The notes under the pieces were generated by a model that saw only the letters and a list, made by a program, of their open reading frames with translations, had not been told where the DNA came from and ran no database searches. The position numbers and the translations under genes are program-made. Positions 50,901 through 62,900 of a DNA stretch of 64,000 nucleotides are shown one piece after another; positions within the stretch are counted from its first letter, which is position 1, and every line of letters begins with the position of its first letter. This stretch comes from Echinarachnius parma. Its lineage: Eukaryota; Echinodermata; Echinoidea; Clypeasteroida; Echinarachniidae. Where the stretch lies: contig JBAMJV010008002.1 in NCBI GenBank assembly GCA_037951105.1, forward strand, positions 1 through 64,000, read 5' to 3'.

Positions 50901-53900
50901 TGTGGAATATAAATTTGAAATATCTGTGCCTTATTTTCAGGTTACTACTGCCCAACTGGTACTGAGTATGCTACACAGAACCCTTGCCCTGCTGGGACAT
51001 ACAACAACAGATCCAGAGCAGATGACGTATTTGACTGCATGCCTTGCACAGGTAAGACATTGTTATGAGCACTGTATCTTCCAACCCATTCAAACTTATT
51101 GGTTTATCTTTATTCCCGAAGTACAGTATGTTAACTATTTAAATTGTGCTAAAAAAATGATGTTACTTTAATCTGTTTCCTTATTTCCTAGCAAAAAAAA
51201 AATCTTTATTTAGTTTATGACATGATGTCCCAACAGCTGACTGTGCACCAGGCTGGTACTGTAATGCAGCCTTGGTGTATACTTGAGTGTAAAGTGTAGC
51301 CTGCTGTGGGTAAAATTATCTGTATGTGAACGACGAGCTGACTTAAAATATGTATTTGTATTTCTTTCTAACAGCTGGCCAATACTGTGAGGGTGATGGT
51401 AATGATGTCCCAACAGCTGACTGTGCCCCAGGGTGGTACTGCAGCAGAGGGGCGTACAGCTCCAAACCACAGCCATACGTCAATGAGACTCTACTCATCA
51501 ACACCACTGTGGACTGTCCTGTCTACTCACTCAACTTTACTGGCAATATCTGCCCACCAGGTAAATGAAAATGACCCAAAAGAATTCAGAAAAAGACCCT
51601 TTGTATAGATTGTTTAAAATTGTTGGGGTGCTTACAATAGCGGAGGTACTGTTCAGAAGGCTCCATCCAGCCCCTGCAGTGTCCAGTAGGGATGTACTCT
51701 GAGGATTATGCCAATGAGATCCTAGACAGTGATTGGATGAATGTCTTCTTCAGGAATAGAAGTCTGTATTATTATCAATTATAATATATTAACAATTTTA
51801 GTGCTCTATCAAATTTGTATTGTATGTTGTTTCCCATACCAGGTACCTACTGTCCAGAAGGCTCCAACCAACCCTTGCAGTGTCCTATGGGACAGTTCTG
51901 TGAGGACTACGCCAATGAAGTTCCAGACGGTGATTGCACAGCAGGTTTCTTCTGCAACGGAAGTGCAGAGGTGCGTGACCCCATGCCCTGCTCACCGGGC
52001 TACTACTGCCCTGAGGGAACCACCATTGAAGAGCCATGTCCACCCGGAACATTCTCACGTAAGTAGATTGAATGGTATCAGAAGTGTTGATGTTTGTTGG
52101 TGCCTACATGAAGGGTGGTCTGGTAACTGGTGTGATGTCTTATATACATGTACGCTCTCATGTTACATAACATTGCTCAAAATATTGGTATCTAGGATCA
52201 TACCAGTCAGTTTGGTGTTATTGGTGTGAAATCTTAATTTGTTGCCTACTAGATTTTGCAAAATCCATAGATTTGATACAGGGCTCATCAGGTTCCCGCA
52301 GGCAAAATGTTAATGATGATTTAAAGTACTAAAGGCAGATGGATGTAACATAAATACTTAAATTCTGTTTTTTTATGCCTCCGTAACGAAGTTGCCGGAG
52401 GCATTATGTTTTCGGGTTGTCCGTCCGTCCGTCCGTCCGTCCGTACGTCCCTAAAGAACGGATTGACGGATTCTGACCAAACTTGGTACATGTATGTATC
52501 TTGGGGGGACGATGAACCGATTAGATTTTGGGGTCATGAGGTCAAAGGTCAAGGTCACTTATAGCTCATAATTGAGATACCGTCAAGATCTAAAAGACAG
52601 AGTACCATCAAAATTGAGTTGACAGAATTAATTCAGTGCACATGTTGATTTGGGCTTGATATAAATAAATCGCGTAATGGCGGAGGCATCATTTCGACTG
52701 CGCGCAGTCGAAGATCCATCTAGTTTATTTATGTAAAACAGAACAGAAACATTTCCATTGCTAGCTGCTTACATCAAATGTGTAGATTATGAGTAAACTA
52801 ATACTAGAAAATGCCAACTCTTATCAGGTGGACCATTTTACTTGTAATGAAGGCAACATAAATTGTTACTTCATTAATTATATCATCACTAATTGTAATT
52901 TGCATTTTTTCCTTACAGCCTATACCCAGAACACCAACATCACAGACTGCCTCCTGTGTACGGCTGGCATGTACTGTGAGAACTATGGGCTTGATTCACC
53001 GACCGCTGAGTGTGCAGCCGGCTACTACTGTCCGAGCGGTCAGAACACATCGCAGCCGACCGATCTGGCCTGCAGCCCTGGACACTTCTGTGAGGTGGGC
53101 AGCCACAACCAGACGGGATGCCCCTCGGGGTACTACCAGCCACACTGGAAACAGAGCGACTGTGATATCTGCCCTGAAGGGTCCTACTGCAAGGCTTTTG
53201 GTGAGCCCAGGATTTGATTAATTAAGTTTGTATATACTTTACTTTGATATGAGCTTTACATAAACAAACTTATACTGGATGTATGTTATATTTAAAAAAA
53301 ATCTTGATATATAGTAAATATGTATTGCCCTTTATGTTCATATCCAAGGTTTTTAGTGAGGAGAACATAATGTGTATGTACAGTATTTGGTTTATTATGT
53401 TGTTTGATTTGGCTTCATCCACCTGTGCATAAGGAAAATGCAGCCTGATAAAATTGTTTTTTAAAGGTGTAACTAAGGAAAAGAATTTGAAGAATATTAT
53501 GTTAAGGATTAAATAAATAATGATTGTAATGAATCTTACCATCCATGATATTTCATCACGCATTTTCAGATTATATTAAACATCTGAACTTTTTTTCCTA
53601 GGAGACTATGAGGACCTCGATGCTGAGAACATGACCGTGTCAGGCAACTTCACTGGCCGTTACCGTAGCTACCGAGGCGTTGCCGTGCCAACCATCTGTC
53701 CAGGAGGCTCCTACTGTCCCGAGGGAACAGAGTTCTCAACCCAATACCTGTGCCCCAACGGGACGTACAGCAATGAGACTGGGCTCTACATGGACCCACA
53801 GTGCACTCCTTGTGAGGCAGGCAAATACTGCCCTGGTGAAGGTAACGATTCAAGCTTCTTTTTGTCTAGATTAGTGAATACTGCCCAGGAGAAGTTAACA

Positions 53901-56900
53901 TTAAGTCAACACTTGAGAGCAGATATGTGGAAATATTGCAAAAGCATGCCACTAATATTCTTTTTAGTTTCAGTAGATGTGATTATGTTATATATTCTTA
54001 GCAAGGTAAAGGTGTGATATGTGGGATATCGTCCGACTTCATGCCTCCTTCCTCTCGGAAATGTTGTCCACGTGAAAGCAGAACTCCATGTATCCGTATG
54101 ATATTTCTTCATCAGAATCAGAATCAGAACATCAGAATCTGAATTGAGAAAATAAGTCCTTATCAATTCATCATTGAAATGACTATATAATATGAGAAGC
54201 AAGCTCAATGTGTAGAAACATAATAGTTGTTACAAATTTAAGTGCGTTTTGAACATAAATTTGAGGATGTATATTTTACTTATATTCTTGATTCTTTACT
54301 GTAAACAGGTAACACTGAACCGTTTGACTACTGCGCACCTGGCTACTACTGCACCCAGCGTGCCTCCACCGCTACACCCACAGACGGTACCACGGGTGAC
54401 ATCTGCCCCCCTGGCCGGTACTGTGAGACCGGTAGTATCACCGGTGTAGGGTGCCCTAAGGGTACCTTCAGTAACCAGACTGGACTGATGGGTGCGGATG
54501 AGTGCTGGAACTGCACTGCTGGCTACTACTGTGGGCGCACTGGACTCACCGCTGTATCAGGGCCATGCTGGGCAGGTAAGGACTAATTAGTTATTGTTAT
54601 CTACAAGCTTGTACCTTTTTAAAGTGATCCTCGGTACAAATTTTACTCTGTATTTTATATTGTGAATAAACTGAAATTGAATTGAAATGTTATTTCATTT
54701 AATTTTCATAGAGAAGACATAAACGTTACAAATGGGTATTGAACCTGTATGAGTGCGGTTACTAAGGTCCTAGTTGCAAAGACTACAATGTGTTTTAAAG
54801 GGAGACTATCCAGCATTATCTCAAACATGTTTTCTAGATTCATGACATCAGATTCAAATCACTCATAATGCCTTTTTTCTCTTACTAGGTTATTACTGCC
54901 TCAGCTCATCTGAAGAACCAACACCTGTTGGCAAGGCGTATGGAGACGAGTGCACCCCTGGTTACTACTGCCCTAACGGTACTGACATCCCGGACCCCTG
55001 TCCTGCAGGGACCTACCTGGACATTGCAGGAAGAGAGGAGCTAGATGATTGCACCTCGTGCAGTGCAGGTAAATCAAATGAATCATTGTATAAAGTAATG
55101 TTTTACATAGCTATGTTAATGTCGTCCCGGTGTTCACAAGATGCCTAAGGCTAAATCTAGTTGACCTCAATGTGGACAAATTGCAACAAATGTTCCTAGT
55201 GTCTGAGCCAATTTTGAAAAGATCTCATCTTAAGCAAATGATATTGCTGCATAACAAACATACATGGATGCTTTGGTATATAAGAGGTGCTTACAACATA
55301 CTGTAAGTTGTGGTGATATATAATCTAAGGTATGTTAACACAATTTAATTTGTATCCATATTTCCTCTTTATTCAGGTTATTACTGTGAGTCTGCAGGCA
55401 AGACCAATGTGACTGCAGAATGTGCAGTGGGCTTCTACTGCAAGGGTGGATCTTCTGTATCCAATCCTCAAGATGGTTCCACAGGTATGTATTACATCAT
55501 GAAAACTTGTATTCATACATTGTTTTGAAAGTCTCTCTTTGAATACAATATATCATTAGTATACATCAAACAGTTGTATGTTTATTTTGGTCCATACTAA
55601 AAGAAGAATGTGACTGCAGTTTGTTAAGTGGGCTTCTATTGCCAGAGTGGTGCTGCACTCTCAAATCCACATCGCTAGATTATGGATATATGGGTTGTTT
55701 AGTCATGTTCACGGTCATAAATTCTATTCATACATGATCTTAGTATATAATTCCAGTGCTGCAGTGTATAAGACATTAATTCATGATTGAAAACTACATG
55801 TATACTCATACTTTATGTTGTTATATCCCAGGTGACATATGCCCAGCAGGGTACTACTGTGAGCTCGGCTCTGTAGCCCCAGTGGCTTGCCCCAACGGTA
55901 CCTACGTCAATCACACCGGTGCCGGGGCATGCTACATCTGCCCCGCGGGCAACCAGTGTATCCATGGCGACACAGCTGACCCCTGTCCACAGGGCTACTA
56001 CTGTCCAGAGGGCACAGGCTATGATGTCATTGCTTGCCCGGCTGGATACTTCGGCAACAGCACTGGCTTGTCCAAGGAAGCCGACTGCTCTCCATGCACA
56101 GGTTAGTTTGAGATCTGCTTGCTGTTTTCAATGTCTTTGTATGTGTTTTACATTGAAATTAAATAGTCTTGAAGCAGTCCTACCAGACTAAATCGGATAA
56201 TGATTTAGGTTATTCTCTTGTAATCTTCAGCACATTTAAGACTTGAGAGTAGACCTACTAATACTTCAAGCCGTTACTTGTTAGTGTTCTTGAGTGAGCA
56301 AACAATTTACATCTGTCACCCACGAATATAGTTTCCTGTTTGATATGACAGTGAATACCAAGTGTTAAATGAAAACTTAATTTTCACCATCATACATTCA
56401 AGTTTTCTGCAAGAATAACTCAAACCGAGTACAAAGTTATTTAATGGATCCAATTTGCATAACTTCCCTTTCTACTGCTTCAAAAGTCTTGATAATCTGT
56501 CAATATTTTATTGGTTGGAACTATTCCTTGCTTTGTAGGAGGGTACTACTGCAGTACGCCAGGCCTTGGCATGGAAGATGGTTACTGTACTGAGGGCTAC
56601 TACTGCGAGTACGGAGTGGACATTGCAGCACCTACTGGTAGCCACACAGGAGTGGGAGGGGTCTGCCCTGAAGGCAGCTACTGTCCTAAGGGTTCTGTCA
56701 TTCCACTGGAGTGTGAGGCGGGAACTTACACCAGCAGTCCAGGTAAGGATTGAGTCTTTCATTCAGTGGTTTATTGAGTCTTAAGTGGTTGATACATTGT
56801 TTGAGTGAGTACGGAGTGGACGTCGCAGCACCTACTGGTAGCCACACAGGAGTTGGTGGGGTCTGCCCTGAAGGCAGCTACTGCCCTAAGGGCTCTGTAA

Positions 56901-59900
56901 TTCCACTGGAGTGTGAGGCGGGAACTTACACCAGCAGCCCAGGTAAGGAATTAACATAATGAATAGTACGATTTTATCTTATACATTTATACACCGAGTG
57001 GTGGGATGACTAGTTGGTTTAATGGTTGGCGATTTGTTGCAACTTACACCAGCAGGCCATGTCAGGTTGGCAAGTATGATCTATGTATATTGAGTTTCTT
57101 TGAATATTGTGATTGATTGACTATTTGTTTGAAAGATTTAGTCCAACACCATCAACTCTGTTAATGTTCTTGTGTTTGGACAACACTTGTCCCTATGCCA
57201 CTAAGTACTCTGTTAACTCTTTAATATTGTTCAATACATGTTTCAGAAATGAATTATGTTGCTTATCGAATCATCCACAGGTCAATCATCCTGTGATGCT
57301 TGCCCAGCCGGCTACTACTGCCCGTCCAACACCAGCAACCCTGTCATGTACCCTTGTCCGGAGGGATACTTCTGCCCCAACACCACTGGCTACTCCACGG
57401 AGCACCCATGCCCCGAGGGCACCTACAATGGACTGACCACTCAACAGACCATTGGGTCATGTGACCTGTGTCCCCCTGGGATGTATTGCGAGGGAGAGGG
57501 ACTACCAATGCCCACTGGCAACTGCTCTGCTGGATGGTTCTGCACTGGGGGATCCGCTAGCGCCATGCCACTTCCACCTGGTGAGATCATGTTTAATTTC
57601 TGTGTTTGTGAGATGAAATTGAAGTACATTTAAAATTATATATATTGTTTATAAACAGCACAGCATCTCATTTTGCAAAATGTTTCAATATACTGTATCT
57701 TACATAGTTCTACATTATGCAATAATTCTATGTTATCTTTCTGTACTTGTCCAGCAGTGAAACATGGCAACTGGTATCTTCCAGGGACTCATTTTCCTCT
57801 AAGTTTGTGTAACCATCAACAATCAAACTGCCATCAATCAATCATTCAATAAATAAAATGAATTGTGTTATGTGCTGTTCAATTTCTACAGGCAACGCGT
57901 CGGTGATCTCAGACTGCACCTGTCCAGCGGTGAACTACACCGGCAACCGCTGTCCACCAGGCACCTACTGCCCCTCAAGCTCCACCATACCAACCAACTA
58001 TGAAACTGCCATCAACTAATGTTTAGAAGCAGTGAATATCTTTAAATTAATGAATAAATAAATATATACCTTACATTATGTTGTGTTGTTATATTTCTAC
58101 AGGCAATGCATCAGTGATCTCAGACTGCACCTGTCCATCGGGGAACTACACTCTGGCAACCGCTGTCCACCAGGCACCCACTGCTCTTCAAGTTCCTCCA
58201 TACCAATCAACTATGAAACTACCATCAACTAATGTTTAGAAGCAGTGAATATCTTTAAATGAATGAATTAATAAATGTATACAATACTTTCTGTTGTGTT
58301 GTTATATTTCTACAGGCAACGCGTCAGTGATCTCAGACTGCACCTGTCCAGCGGTGAACTACACCGGTAACCGCTGTCCACCAGGCACCTACTGCCCCTC
58401 AGGGTCATCCAGACCTCTCAGCTGTGACCCGGGATACTACTGTGATGACTATGAACTGGACAGTCCTACAGGTGAGGGGTTGCCATGGGAACTGATATAC
58501 AACAGTGGTGTTGGTGGTGGTATCCAAGATGAATGGCAGACTTCATAGTTTGCATGAATTTGTTTTTCAAAAATCTGCAGTCTGTACTCCGTAGTCTGCC
58601 TGTTTATGGACTTTTTTTTTTCTTGTCGTTGGCACTTTCTGCATGACTCATTCCATTACAGGCTGTGGGTTAAATGGAGTTTAGTCAACACATAAACTAC
58701 CCCCATCACGAGACTAAATTTTAGGGAAACTTAGTTAACACTTAGTCTGAGGTTTGGCTACCAGAATACAAAATTTAGGCCCGACTAAGCTATCTACTGA
58801 GTCAGGGGTTAGTTGACACTTAGTTAGCACTTTAGGCCGGACTGATTTAGTACAATACCAGCCATAACAATTATAAACTAAAATAGTTAGGCTCATTATA
58901 GCACATCAAATTACATTGTTACATTTTCAATGAAAATGTCATATGAATGTTTATGAAGAATTAGTAATTGTTTTGTTTAACCATTATTTAGTGAGAATAA
59001 AATATGTGAATATATAAAATAATGCATACATGTACATTCTAATCTAAACACTTATCTTCTCTAGCACCGTGTAATGCTGGTTTCTACTGCCCTGGAGGGA
59101 ACGACAACGCCACTCCAGATGAGTTTGTGTGCCTGGCTGGACATTACTGTGAGCAGGGATCAGCCTACCCCTACCCATGTGCCAATGGAACATTCTCAAA
59201 CACCACAGGCAATACAGAACCAGCCAATTGCGAGTCATGTACACCAGGTGAGTGGATTGTTCTATTCTACAGTAGGGAAGTTAGGCCACCTAGTGCCGGC
59301 CAATATTAAACTTGTTTGATGTTTCCTATTGCATTTCTCTGAAAGAAACAAATATATTTAAATTTTGACTTCCAACTGCAATAAATGTGTTATATTACTA
59401 GTATTTTATAGAAACATGTTGATGTGAATATACATGTTTTTTCTGCTCTTGTTTACCAATTTTACTTTTTTGAAGAGCGTTGTGCACTATAGGTTAGACT
59501 GTATCAAAATGACTAGGGTTTACTCTGCAATTCTTCTTTCCTTCTAGGTCACTACTGTGCTGGAGAGCGCCTGCCCAACCCATCTGGTGAGTGCGAGCCT
59601 GGATACTATTGTCCAGGAGGTCAAGCCACCAAGACACCGGTCAACTTTATCTGTCCTCAAGGATTCTCCTGTCCTATTGGGAGCCCGGCTCCACAGCTCT
59701 GTGTCAGAGGTATGTAAGCAATTAATTATTGCTTGATTTTTAATCAGAACATTATAGAGATCAGTTAATTCATATCTATACAATTCAAACTGACAGGTTA
59801 AAAGGGCTTCTTTTTCAAGCTCATGCGCATGAAAGTAATACTCTGAAATTTGACTTACATCGCGCTCTGTAAACTGATGGATCTTTTATGTTTTTTGGGT

Positions 59901-62900
59901 ACAACATTGTCCTGAGCGGCATTACATTTTTTTGTGTAAAATAAAGTAAAGCAGTTAAATACATGTTTATAAACCATTTTTTCCCCTTTCTATTCCAACT
60001 GAGGCTGTTTCTTCAACGGACATGGATCTAAGGATTATGTTAAATGATTTTGGAAGATGCTATTCTGGCATAACATTATTGAATTAAATTATACATGATA
60101 ATTTCTTTATTTCTTCTACTTCCCCAGGTACCTACCAGTCTGAGGAGGGTCAAGGGGAGTGTGATGCGTGCCCCAAGGGGTTGTACTGTGACCCCTATGA
60201 GCTGGGCAATGTGACCGGTGTGATAGTCCCTAGGGAATGCATCCAGGGCCACTACTGTCCGAACGGGACCGAGTACGCAGAGCAGAACAAGTGTCCCCCT
60301 GGAACCTACTCCAACCAGACTAACCTGGCCAGTGTCGGTAAGTGGTTATGTTTAATGGTTCAACTGATGGGGCATATTTCTATATTTATGGTACACATAA
60401 TCCTTGGTACACATAATGTGAGCTGAGAGGGTACCTGTAAGGTAAAGAAATGTCCTCAAAACAAATTGTCAATATTTGGGTATTTTACTAAGCGGCATAG
60501 ATTTGATCTTAAATGGAACGAACAGTGTTTGCATAGTTACAAACATTTGTTGCTAATTGTGTAGAGAGTATGCAACAATAATGATGATAGATCTCAACCA
60601 CTCTTGCATGCAGTGAATTGCCTTATATTTTCAATGATTTTCTTTTCCAGCTTGGAACAGCTAGCCTAGCGCAATATGCATTATGTAACTTAGGACTTTG
60701 TTATCAATCATCTTTTTCTCTTTGCTTTCCCAAGGCGAGTGCACACCATGTGATGCTGGGTGGTACTGTAATGAGGCCAATATTCATTATGCCTCTTAGG
60801 ATTATGTAACTTATCATTTATTTATCTTTGGTTTTCCAAGGCGAGTGCACCCCCTGTGATGCTGGGTGGTACTGTGACGAGGCCGGTCTAATGGCGCCCA
60901 AGGCAGAGTGCCAGGCTGGGTTCTACTGCACCCTGGGTGCCGACAATCCAGCACCAACCAATGGCGTGACGGGAGATGAATGCCTCATGGGAATGTTCTG
61001 TGTGCAAGGCTCTGTCACAGGTAAATAAAATGCTGATGAAAATATTGTCATTTTAAGTTTTATGTTAAGTTCAATTTAGTAACAATGTGGTTTGCATTGA
61101 ATGTTCATTTGCAGTTTACAGGCAACCTTTATATATGACACCATTATGAGAAAAAAATCTTTGACAAAAAGAACATACATTATGTACATGTAGATTTAAC
61201 ATTTCAATTGTATTTATTGGCTAAAGTTTAAAATGCAGTTCACAGTAATTTAATTGTGTTCAATAACTGACTTTATAACTCATGGTGAAATACAAATCAA
61301 TTTGTGTAATGTGAATACATTAATCAGTACCATGATACATTTATACATTAACATGTTGTTTTGTTGGTGTGTTTCAGGTGAGGCTTGTCCAGCGGGTAGC
61401 TATGGCAACCAGACCGGCCTACGTGCATCTGATGAGTGTGTGCCATGTGACCCAGGCTACTACTGCCCCAATTTAGGCCAGTCCATGCCCACGCACGAGT
61501 GCTTTGCTGGATTCCATTGTGAGCTGGGTGCAGAGAGACCAAACCCAACTAACACCACGGGATACAGGTGTCCAGAGGGTCACTACTGTCCGCAGGGAAC
61601 ACCTGTTCCTGTCCAGTGTCCAGTTGGAACTTACAACCCAGAAGATGGTAAGTATATTAATGCATTTTTTTGTTTACAATCTTTAATGCAACATAAACAT
61701 GTAAACATATTGCGAGGTCCATTGCATAAAAGATAAGTCTAAGCACACCGAGTCCACAGGCTGCATGTGACTGAAGGGTCACTAGTGACCACTGGGGAGA
61801 CGTGTTCCTTTCCAATCTCCAGTTACATTACAACTCTGATGATGGATATGTCTTACCTTCAACTTTGTTTTGTTATATTAATAATTCGACAAGGATAACA
61901 TGTTCACTAGAGAAGTGTTGTTCAATGTAGTTGCATATCTGTTACTGAGCTATCAGGGAGGCTTGTGTAGTCAGTTTGATTGTCAAGCATGGTGTTGTCT
62001 AAGTTTAGTGAGGGGAATTTATGTTTGTGAAGGCAATGTACCATATCATACTGTATGTTATTATCATAGCAGCTACTGCCAATACCATCAATACCAAAGA
62101 AATATAATATCAACGGATCTGCACAATGAATATGGTAGCTTTTCATAGTTACAGTTCATTCAAATTTGTATTTGTTTTCATTTCAGACACTATAGATAAC
62201 CATTAATTTTTTTATTTTGTGTTTGTCTAGGCAAAGACACCATAGCTGACTGTGTTGGATGTGATCCCAGCTACTACTGTCAGTATGAGGGACAGTCTAA
62301 CCTGACTGGGCTGTGCATTGAAGGATACTATTGTGTCGGCAATGCTTCCATACCTAACCCTGAAGGTAAGTGATATAAATTATTTTAGAAAAGTTCAAAC
62401 ATAAACAATTTCTTCTTGGAACCCTCTTTTTATATCCTGTTTGCAATGTGTACACATGTTTTTTACCTGTTTATTTAATATAACACAGACTATGATTTGT
62501 AACTTGAATGTGATTAGTAATTAGCTTGTTTCATTTAGAAATACATTATAGATGATAATATACTATGACTGTAATCTTACATTTGTTTCATATACATGTT
62601 CATCATCATAATATAAATGTTCTATGTTGTTACTTGTGATATTATTACATATATGTCAATACTCTCCTTGAAACCTTTCAAATGAGTTGTCATGCAACAT
62701 CATGTACATATTCACCATGATATTTAAAGTATTATAATGATCATGATACTGTGATGATATTATTGTTATGATTTGAATGACAGATGGAGTGACTGGAGAC
62801 ATCTGTCCTATCGGTCACTACTGTCCTGAGGGCAGTGCGTATCCGTTGCCATGCAACAATGCAACCTACATGAATGACACCGGTGCTTCGGAATGCTTGA

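Noticed and set aside
56806-56942. Copy of exon 49 as a real exon
   Set aside because: The only AG at its left edge gives the wrong phase; the donor alone is intact.
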